From Campylobacter sp. RM16187 (GTDB taxonomy: Bacteria; Campylobacterota; Campylobacteria; Campylobacterales; Campylobacteraceae): DNA of 64,000 bases. Of this stretch, positions 57,522 to 64,000 are shown one piece after another. The position numbers and the translations under genes are program-made. The first letter of the stretch is position 1, and each line of letters starts with the position of its first letter. The notes beneath the pieces were generated by a model, which ran no database searches, was not told the DNA's origin, and saw nothing but the letters and a program-made list of their open reading frames with translations. The stretch lies in assembly GCF_025319965.1 (NCBI RefSeq), contig NZ_CP012549.1, forward strand, positions 1,054,001-1,118,000, read 5' to 3'.

Positions 57522-57989
57522 ATGCTAACCCTATACATTCCAAAACTCCAAGATCTATGGTTTAGAGAAAAGATGTTAAGCGATGAAAAGACAATGGAGT
57601 ATAATCATTCGTGGGGCGGCGTAATTTCCTTTCCTAGCCATAAATGGAGCCGATGGTATAATGAGTGGATAGCAAATGAAGACGATAGATATTTTTACAG
57701 ATATATACAAAAAGAGAATGAATTTATAGGCGAAGTCGCTTATCGCTTTGACGATAAAAGAAGTATATACGTTGCAAACGTTATTATATATTCACCTTAT
57801 CGCGGCAAAGGATACGGAAAGATTGCACTAGCCTTATTGTGCGAAAAAGCAAAAGATAACGGGATTAAAGAGATATATGACTATATGGCGGTTGATAATT
57901 CGGCAATAAAACTATTTATAAGTTGCGGCTTTAAAGAAGAATACAAAACGGCTGAATATGTGATGTTAAAAAAGATATTGGTTGATTAG
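57522..57989 (+). CDS. GNAT-family acetyltransferase
   Basis: 155 residues. Acetyl-CoA-binding motif SPYRGKGYGKIAL near residue 98 and a C-terminal FISCGFKEE segment. The N-terminus (WFREKMLSDEKTMEYNHSWGG, then WSRWYNEWI) resembles GNAT proteins that act on small molecules. Substrate unknown. Lower GC than the metabolic genes nearby. Confidence 0.85.
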   Translation: MLTLYIPKLQDLWFREKMLSDEKTMEYNHSWGGVISFPSHKWSRWYNEWIANEDDRYFYRYIQKENEFIGEVAYRFDDKRSIYVANVIIYSPYRGKGYGKIALALLCEKAKDNGIKEIYDYMAVDNSAIKLFISCGFKEEYKTAEYVMLKKILVD

Positions 57990-58205
57990 GAAAATTATTT
58001 ATCTTACATCTCTAAAAAGCAGCTATTTTGTTTTTATATCTTTTTACGCTTTTAAACCAATTTATTTTAAAAAGTTCCTAAAAGAGTGAATCTCTTAAAG
58101 TTCAAATAAACAAAAGCCCTAGAATACGGCGCTAAATAGGCTTATTTCGTTCTTTCTTCTGAAATTAAATTTAGAAGTAAAGACTAATATATTAGGAAAT
58201 ACCAA

Positions 58206-58721
58206 ATGCACACTAAACTATTTAACGGAAAGATAAATTTAACTTCTAAAATGTATACTAAAGATCAGATGGGTCTAATATACACTGAAGTTTATGGAGG
58301 ATGGATAGATATGCTTCATAGTCTTTGGGTATTTAAACTATTTCACGGACTTAAAGATCATAGTGAAATTACAGATGATGAATTTAGAGAGATATACTTA
58401 ACCGCACTTCAAAGAATTCTCGAGGATGAAAAAGCTATATTGGAACCACCTTCTTATTTGTGGGACAATAAAAAGAAAAAACACAATACTCCTACAAGAG
58501 TAGTAAAGATGAAATTCGGAGATGAGATAGCTTGGGATATTCCTATGGAAGAGATGATAGATTATCTTAGACAAGAGATGATGAAAGAAGACTTTGATAA
58601 GGATAACTTGTTTTGGTACGATAAATACGCTCCTAGCTTGATCTGGGATCCTGAGTATGATGAAGAATACGCAAAATACGACGAAGCAAAAATTCTTGTT
58701 GTGGAAGGGCAAGGGTTTTAA
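58206..58721 (+). CDS. Unknown acidic protein
   Basis: 171 residues, rich in Asp, Glu, Lys, Trp and Tyr, no signal peptide or membrane segment and no motif I know. AGGAAA precedes the ATG. Size, acidity and position next to a CPCC gene and a GNAT gene fit an orphan immunity or accessory protein, which is only a guess. Confidence 0.6.
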   Translation: MHTKLFNGKINLTSKMYTKDQMGLIYTEVYGGWIDMLHSLWVFKLFHGLKDHSEITDDEFREIYLTALQRILEDEKAILEPPSYLWDNKKKKHNTPTRVVKMKFGDEIAWDIPMEEMIDYLRQEMMKEDFDKDNLFWYDKYAPSLIWDPEYDEEYAKYDEAKILVVEGQGF

Positions 58722-58866
58722 TACATAAGCACGAACTAGGATTTTAAAATAATAAACTTTCCTGCACTCAAGGCTAGTGTTGAAAAATATATAAGAAGTT
58801 AAGTAAAAAAATAATATTATAGCGTTTTTGGATTGACTCCTATCCTAATAAACTCAAGGAAATTTG

Positions 58867-59796
58867 ATGAGCTACACCAAAAAAGACCTCATAACAACTT
58901 CAAATTTAACCAAAGATGAGATTTTCCACTTCTTAAATTTAGCCAAAGAGTTTAAAACTCTAAACAATTCAGACGTGAAAAAAGCAAAATCTCTTTACGG
59001 TAAAACGACGGTAAATGCGTTTTTTGAAAACTCAACGCGTACAAGAACCAGTTTTGAAATCGCAGCCAAACGCCTTGGAGCGGACGCCATAAATTTTAGC
59101 TCCTCTCAAAGCAGTACAAAAAAGGGCGAAACTCTAATTGACACTATAAACAACATAGTCGCCATGAAAACCGATATCGTGGTAGTTAGGCACTATAGCT
59201 CAGGCGCTGCGAAATTTGTAGCAGCAAACACCGATGCTCACGTGGTAAACGCAGGAGATGGACTAAACGAACATCCAAGCCAAGCATTGCTTGATCTTTT
59301 TACCATACTTGAACACAGAGGAAATTTAGAAAATTTAACCGTAGCCATAATCGGAGATATATTTCACAGCCGCGTCGCTCGCTCAAACATCTACGCCATG
59401 CAAACTCTTGGTATCAAGGTTAAGCTGTTTGGACCGCCTATGATGCTAACTGGCATGGAGGCTTTTGGTTGCAGGATTTGCAAAAGCATGCAAGAAGCCC
59501 TTGAAGATACCGACGTAATCATCATGCTTAGGATCCAACTTGAGCGCCAAGATGACGAGGTTGCATTCCCGTCCGTGCGCGAATACTCAAATTTCTTTGG
59601 ACTTACCAGAGCCAAGATGAAATTTGCCAAAGATAATGTGATGATACTTCACCCGGGTCCCATAAACCGCGGAGTAGAGATAAACTCCGACGTTGCTGAC
59701 GATCCGCGCTACACTCACATACTAAATCAAGTCGAAAATGGAGTTGCCGTAAGAATGGCGATCCTTCACACTCTAATCTCAAACAAACAAGGCTAA
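58867..59796 (+). CDS. pyrB: Aspartate carbamoyltransferase catalytic subunit
   Basis: Carbamoylates aspartate in pyrimidine synthesis. 309 residues from ATG 58867 (AAGGA at 58856-58860, six bases ahead; the in-frame TTG at 58864 is too close). Carbamoyl-phosphate motif FFENSTRTRTSFE, then RHYSSGAAKF, the HPSQALLDLFTI segment and the substrate loop HPGPINRGVEI. No pyrI follows, so the enzyme is probably an unregulated trimer or complexes with PyrC. Two bases separate its stop from pyrC. Confidence 0.95.
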   Translation: MSYTKKDLITTSNLTKDEIFHFLNLAKEFKTLNNSDVKKAKSLYGKTTVNAFFENSTRTRTSFEIAAKRLGADAINFSSSQSSTKKGETLIDTINNIVAMKTDIVVVRHYSSGAAKFVAANTDAHVVNAGDGLNEHPSQALLDLFTILEHRGNLENLTVAIIGDIFHSRVARSNIYAMQTLGIKVKLFGPPMMLTGMEAFGCRICKSMQEALEDTDVIIMLRIQLERQDDEVAFPSVREYSNFFGLTRAKMKFAKDNVMILHPGPINRGVEINSDVADDPRYTHILNQVENGVAVRMAILHTLISNKQG

Positions 59797-59798
59797 AG

Positions 59799-61079
59799 AT
59801 GACAACGCTTATAAAAAACGCAACCATAATAAATTTTAACGAAACAAAAAAAGCAAATATCCTAATAGAAGGCGAAACGATCGCCGATATCACAACCGAT
59901 GAACCAAAAGCAGACATCATCATAGACGCAAGCGGCAAGCTTGTAATGCCGGGACTCATCGACATGCACGTGCATTTTCGCGACCCGGGTCTTGAGTATA
60001 AAGACGATATAAACTCAGGTAGCGAAAGCGCGGTTGCAGGAGGTGTCACAACCTGCCTTCCTATGGCAAATACAAACCCTATCAACGATAACGCCGTGAT
60101 CACTCGCGATATGATCGCTAAAGCAAAGGCAAGAGGGCTTATCGACCTGCTTCCCATAGGCGCCATCACAAAGAGCATGGGCGGAAACAAAGTCGTAGAA
60201 ATGGGCGATATGATAAACGCAGGCGCAGTTGCCTTTAGCGATGACGGCTTACCCGTAGCAAGCAGCGACGTGATGAGATATGCTCTTGAATACTCCAAGC
60301 ACTTTGGCTCATTTGTGATAAACCACTCGCAAGACTGCTCGCTATGCCGCGGCGGACATATGAACGAGGGGCGAGTCTCGGCGATTTTGGGCATAAAAGG
60401 CATGCCAAGAGAGCAAGAGGAGATCATGGTATCGCGCGACTTACTTCTTGCAAAGCTAACAGGCGGACACATCCACATAGCTCACGTCAGCTCGGAGTGG
60501 TCGCTAAAGCTAATAAAACAAGCTCGCGATGAGGGTATAAACGTCACTTGCGAAGTTACGCCGCACCACTTTACATACACCGAAGATGAGCTTATGAACT
60601 ACGATACAAATTTCAAGATGTCTCCACCGCTTCGAACCAAAAGCGATGTAACAGCCGTAAGAGAAGCCATCGCAAACGGGCTAGTGGACGTAATCGTAAC
60701 CGATCATGCCCCGCACCATGACGATGAGAAATTTATAGAATTTGACAAGGCTCCGTTTGGAATTTTAGGGCTTCAGACTTTGATACCGCTAACATTAAAT
60801 TTAGTAAGAGACGGGCTTATAAGCTATGAAAAAATGGTTGAGCTAACCTCTACAAACGCAGCTAAAATGCTAAATTTAAAAAACAAAGGTGTGATAGCCA
60901 AAGGAATGCTTGCCGATCTTGTCATAGTAGATCCCGACATGGAGTATGTCTACGATAAAAATTTAAACAAATCTAAATCAAGTAACTCTCCGCTCATAGG
61001 CAAAACCCTCAAAGGTGCTGCCGTAAAAACGATAAAAAGCGGAAAAGTGGTGTTTGATTTCCCTAATGTAGTGGCGTGA
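59799..61079 (+). CDS. pyrC: Dihydroorotase
   Basis: Cyclises carbamoyl aspartate to dihydroorotate. 426 residues of the long class I type, with metal ligands in DMHVHFRDPG (about residue 57), HVSSEWS, TCEVTPHHFTY and catalytic Asp in VTDHAPHH. PMANTNP is the substrate-binding loop. Forms a pyrB-pyrC operon; some bacteria form an ATC-DHO complex from such pairs. Confidence 0.95.
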   Translation: MTTLIKNATIINFNETKKANILIEGETIADITTDEPKADIIIDASGKLVMPGLIDMHVHFRDPGLEYKDDINSGSESAVAGGVTTCLPMANTNPINDNAVITRDMIAKAKARGLIDLLPIGAITKSMGGNKVVEMGDMINAGAVAFSDDGLPVASSDVMRYALEYSKHFGSFVINHSQDCSLCRGGHMNEGRVSAILGIKGMPREQEEIMVSRDLLLAKLTGGHIHIAHVSSEWSLKLIKQARDEGINVTCEVTPHHFTYTEDELMNYDTNFKMSPPLRTKSDVTAVREAIANGLVDVIVTDHAPHHDDEKFIEFDKAPFGILGLQTLIPLTLNLVRDGLISYEKMVELTSTNAAKMLNLKNKGVIAKGMLADLVIVDPDMEYVYDKNLNKSKSSNSPLIGKTLKGAAVKTIKSGKVVFDFPNVVA

Positions 61080-61362
61080 AACTAAAAACTAGACTAAATT
61101 TACAAGCTAGGCAAATTTGATACTTGGCTTGTAAATTCTACTTCATTACCACCAAATTTCACGCAATAAAACAAGATTTTCTCAGTCAAAGTTGCAGATT
61201 AGATAGTTAGTATTTTGAGCTATAAAGCAATTTTAAAAAATAAAACTCAAATTTTTATATTAGGCTCGCAAGACAAGCTAACTACTAATATACTCAAAAA
61301 ATTAAGCAAAAATTTCAGTAAAAATTTGCAAGCCCAAAATAATCAGGCTTGCAAATCAAATT
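61080..61362. other. 283-base spacer between convergent pyrC and amidohydrolase genes
   Basis: No gene seen. It holds a hairpin after pyrC (61097-61107 with 61127-61137, 19-base loop) and a stronger one for the minus-strand gene (61324-61334 with 61346-61356, 11-base loop). The middle, about 61140-61320, is AT-rich and unremarkable. Confidence 0.7.
61324..61356 (-). terminator. Hairpin terminator of the amidohydrolase gene
   Basis: Perfect 11-bp inverted repeat around an 11-base loop, directly past the stop at 61363 on the minus strand. Confidence 0.7.
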
Positions 61363-62676
61363 TCATTTGCCGTTAAGCATATAAACCGAGCGTAAAAATA
61401 CATCCACGCCTGCTAGCAAGGCACTTTCATCAAAATCAAAGCAGCAGTTATGATGTCCTGCGGCAAGGTCGGTTCCTATCATTAGATAGCCGCTCTTGCC
61501 GCCTGCTTTTTGCACCGCTTGCATGAAATGCGCGAAGTCCTCACAAGCTCCGAAGTCAAGTTCCTTCACGATAAGCTCATTTTTGATATACGGCGACTCT
61601 AGCGCAGCCTTTTCATAAAGTTCGGCTACTTCCTTACTGCTATCTCCGCCGCTTGTGCCGCCTGTTAGCTTCACGTCATACTCAACGCCGTGCATGATAC
61701 TAACGCCATTTATGATATCCATACATCTTTGATACATAAACTCATTTAGCTCGGTTGTCTCGCCGCGAGTTTCGCAGGCTATGTAGCCGTTTGGTGCGAT
61801 TACGTTTCTGCCCTCACCAGCCCTTAAAACACCAACGTTTATGCGAGTTACTCCGTCCGCGTGTCTAGTGATCGCATGCATCGCTAAAGCCGCTTCGGCA
61901 GCTGCTAAAAGTGCATTTGCTCCCTCTTGCGGTGCGCCTGCTGCGTGTGCTGATCTACCTTTAAAATTTACGTCAAATTTTGATGTAGCAAGAAGTTTGT
62001 TTGTGCCGCAAATTATGCCGCCGCTCTTTTTTGCCTGAAAGCCGATATGCCCGCCAAGCAGATAATCAATCCCTTCAAGTATGCCTGTTGGCTCCATTCC
62101 GACAGCGCCTCTTGTGCCCTCTTCTGCGGTTTGAAAGATAAATCTAAATTTGCCGTTAAAGTCATCTAAATTTTCGCTTATGATCCTAGCAAGCGCAAGC
62201 CCTATCGTGATATGTCCGTCATGCCCACAAGCGTGCATAATGCCGTCTATATCGGCTCTAAAGCCATCTTTACTAGCTCTATGTGAAGCCTCTCTACTCT
62301 CGGTAACATCCACGCCGTCTATGTCAAATCTAAACGCAGTAGTAAGACCTGCTCTTCCGGTATCTATCTCAGCCACAAGCCCGGTTAAACCATCTTCCAT
62401 CACAGGCAAAAACTCTTGCTCCTCTTTGCTTAGCAAGCTTTTTGCTCTTTCTAGATACTTTTGCATAGCCTCTTTTGTGCCAAGCCCTTGTCTGGCTTCA
62501 GGTTTTACAACCTCGCGACCCATTTTTAAGGTGTATCCGTAGCCTTTCATTATAGAAGCGATCTTTGCGGTAGTAAAAAACGTAAACCAACCGGTTTCAG
62601 GATGAGAGTGGAAAAATCGCCTATTTGCGATCATCTCTTCTTTTAAATTTTCGACTTTAGTTTGAATATGATCCAT
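61363..62676 (-). CDS. M20-family amidohydrolase (AbgA-like)
   Basis: 437 residues. Metallo-amidohydrolase with HACGHDGHITIGLAL (metal ligands), a FQTAEEGTRGAVGME segment with the Glu pair, and a dimerisation domain (about 215-330). The long insertion near residues 55-100 is as in AbgA, a subunit of p-aminobenzoyl-glutamate hydrolase. No abgB partner is next to it, so the substrate may be a different acyl-amino acid. Single gene. Confidence 0.88.
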   Translation of the reverse strand: MDHIQTKVENLKEEMIANRRFFHSHPETGWFTFFTTAKIASIMKGYGYTLKMGREVVKPEARQGLGTKEAMQKYLERAKSLLSKEEQEFLPVMEDGLTGLVAEIDTGRAGLTTAFRFDIDGVDVTESREASHRASKDGFRADIDGIMHACGHDGHITIGLALARIISENLDDFNGKFRFIFQTAEEGTRGAVGMEPTGILEGIDYLLGGHIGFQAKKSGGIICGTNKLLATSKFDVNFKGRSAHAAGAPQEGANALLAAAEAALAMHAITRHADGVTRINVGVLRAGEGRNVIAPNGYIACETRGETTELNEFMYQRCMDIINGVSIMHGVEYDVKLTGGTSGGDSSKEVAELYEKAALESPYIKNELIVKELDFGACEDFAHFMQAVQKAGGKSGYLMIGTDLAAGHHNCCFDFDESALLAGVDVFLRSVYMLNGK

Positions 62677-62813
62677 ATTTTCGCTCCTTATATTAAATTA
62701 GAAATCTTAATTGAATATTATAACTCAAATTTAATTCTAAAAACTTAAAAATCAAATTAAATTTAATAAATCGTATTTAAAAATAACTATTTTTTAATCA
62801 AATATTTAAAAGT

Positions 62814-63875
62814 TTATTTAAGTTCAGATTTTAGCTTAATTATGCGGTCATAAGACTCTTCTATGCGCTCTTTTTTGATCTTTTTGGAATTTATGGCATC
62901 GACAATCACTTGAGTAATATACTCGCTAGTTCTGCGCTCTCCTATCATAAATTCGCTAAATAGCAGTATATCTCCACCGGCATTTATGAAATTTACAACT
63001 TTTTGCGTCATGCTAAAACCATTCAGTCCGCCCATCAACATATCATCGCTTATAACTACACCATCAAATTTCAAATCTTTTCTAAGTAAATTGCCTATAA
63101 TATCATTCGACATAGAGGCAGGAAACTGCGTATCTCTATCTAACAAATAGACATGAGATATCATTATTAGCTTGGACTTATCCCTTTTAATCGCATCATA
63201 ATAAGGTTTAAGCTCGCTATAATCAAAATTTTCTATCACTGTCTTTTCTATATGTGAATCTGTTTTTGCCGAACCATGACCAGGAAAATGCTTAAGAGTC
63301 GTTAAAACTCCAACCTCACTAAAGGCATCTAAAAATTCATTAGCGTATAAAGAAACCTCATCTATATTTTTACTAAAAGCTCTATTTTTTGAGGCAATTA
63401 TCGGAGAATTTGTATTTAGCAGATCAACAACGGGAGCAAAATTTAAATTTACACCAAGATCTTTTAGCTGATTTGCCATCTTTTTATATAGCTCGTTGGC
63501 ACCGTTTAAATCAAGAGTCCTGGCAACCTCGCTGGCAGATATAAATGTGCTAAATCCTTTCTTATCCTTAAATCTAGTGACATTGCCACCCTCTTCGTCA
63601 ATTGCAATAAAAATTCCACTTTGAGCTGATTTTAATGCAGAAGTTATTTTTTTTAAATTATCTTTTGTGCTTATATTTTTTGCAAATACAATAACTCCGC
63701 CAAAACGTTGATATTTTGCATCTGATACTACGGACATGGTATCATTCAAGCTTGAGCCGTTAAAACCAACCATTATCATCTGGGCTATCATTTTGCGAAG
63801 CGTAGGTCTCTCTTGGGCTAAGGAAATACAACTAAAAAACGTAAAACAAAGAAATAAATTTAAAATTTTTTTCAA
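62814..63875 (-). CDS. Exported GH3-family glycosidase, NagZ-like
   Basis: 353 residues with the GH3 N-terminal domain only. Catalytic loop motif KHFPGHGSAKTDSH near residue 195 (the His/Asp pair of NagZ-type beta-N-acetylhexosaminidases) and nucleophile Asp in GVVISDDMLMGGL. A signal peptide (about 1-20, ILNLFLCFTFFSCISLA) indicates export, unlike cytosolic NagZ of enterobacteria; the Cys may even be a lipid anchor. A role in peptidoglycan or glycan trimming is inferred. Confidence 0.85.
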   Translation of the reverse strand: MKKILNLFLCFTFFSCISLAQERPTLRKMIAQMIMVGFNGSSLNDTMSVVSDAKYQRFGGVIVFAKNISTKDNLKKITSALKSAQSGIFIAIDEEGGNVTRFKDKKGFSTFISASEVARTLDLNGANELYKKMANQLKDLGVNLNFAPVVDLLNTNSPIIASKNRAFSKNIDEVSLYANEFLDAFSEVGVLTTLKHFPGHGSAKTDSHIEKTVIENFDYSELKPYYDAIKRDKSKLIMISHVYLLDRDTQFPASMSNDIIGNLLRKDLKFDGVVISDDMLMGGLNGFSMTQKVVNFINAGGDILLFSEFMIGERRTSEYITQVIVDAINSKKIKKERIEESYDRIIKLKSELK

Positions 63876-63914
63876 ATTTTATCCTTTCATAGGAGACTTT
63901 AAGCCAAATTTGAA

Positions 63915-64000
63915 TTAGAAGTTAGTGAAATTATGCCTTCTATTTAGAAGATCGTTTAAGCTCTTTTGAATCTCTTTTCCATTTAGCATTGCAGCTACTT
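63915..64000 (-). CDS. C-terminal end of an unidentified protein, continues beyond window
   Basis: An open frame on the minus strand enters from the right edge and stops at 63915-63917. The last 27 residues are charged and helical (GKEIQKSLNDLLNRRHNF). It lies 39 bases upstream of the GH3 gene, same strand, so likely the preceding gene of that operon. Too short to identify. Confidence 0.55.
   Translation of the reverse strand, partial: VAAMLNGKEIQKSLNDLLNRRHNFTNF

Noticed and set aside
57990-58205. Possible small RNA or attachment site between the GNAT gene and the acidic protein gene
   Set aside because: No convincing hairpin, direct repeat or tRNA remnant; only AT-rich sequence.
59603-60478. 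Minus-strand frame of 291 residues opposite pyrC
   Set aside because: Shadow of pyrB/pyrC; composition is mirror-like and the plus strand has clear PyrC motifs.

Overview
The window looks like a chromosomal segment of a Campylobacter species (Campylobacterota), but not C. jejuni. It is AT-rich and densely packed on both strands. It carries a cts-type transformation operon in the C. jejuni gene order, a Cj0264c/Cj0265c-like molybdoreductase and cytochrome c pair, a class II DAHP synthase, a RibBA-type protein with a degenerate second domain, and a CetB-like PAS protein. Several genes start at TTG or GTG and are recognised by a good Shine-Dalgarno sequence in front. All names come from reading motifs and gene order by eye; no database search was run.

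Layout. 1-6228: competence/type II secretion-like operon ctsD (5' end outside the window)-ctsP-ctsX-ctsE-ctsF. 6246-8044: a PAS protein and a soluble chemoreceptor. 8093-12914: YqeY-like protein, pdxJ-pdxA, PiT phosphate transporter, unknown membrane protein. 12973-16123: acnB and an ogt-type repair gene. 16251-20671: a very large LapA-like, type I-secreted adhesin whose N-terminal retention module is split by a frameshift, followed by a PEQPNQ repeat and a long solenoid with a period of about 21 residues. 20794-28220: dCache chemoreceptor, periplasmic S/N-oxide reductase with its cytochrome c, and a two-component system.

28250-38375: ribB; then an LCMT-type methyltransferase and a metallophore-uptake cassette (RhtX/FptX/YbtX-type MFS, two YbtP/YbtQ-type ABC proteins, FyuA-like TonB receptor, divergent AraC-type regulator). 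The cassette has the gene set of the yersiniabactin uptake locus with no biosynthetic genes nearby. The receptor/regulator intergenic region holds a candidate Fur box and a 10-bp direct repeat spaced 21 bp. 38460-38619: initiator tRNA-Met and tRNA-Gln. 38775-46797: MOSC protein, unknown membrane protein, ilvA, CoA-binding protein, trmA, NhaC-type antiporter, SDR, ankyrin protein.

46997-53675: tightly overlapping seven-gene minus-strand operon (flavin oxidoreductase, coiled-coil membrane protein, methyltransferase, YkgJ-type protein, TPR protein, trpC, HIT protein). 53846-56747: class II DAHP synthase, rarD-type transporter, small membrane protein. 56905-58721: three small accessory genes including a tandem CPCC zinc-ribbon-like protein. 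58867-61079: pyrB-pyrC. 61363 to the end: M20 amidohydrolase, exported GH3 protein, and the tail of an unidentified gene.

The most notable item is the LapA-like adhesin: it has a TAAG protease site and a broken retention module, which may change whether the adhesin is held on the cell or released. The metallophore-piracy cassette is the second.
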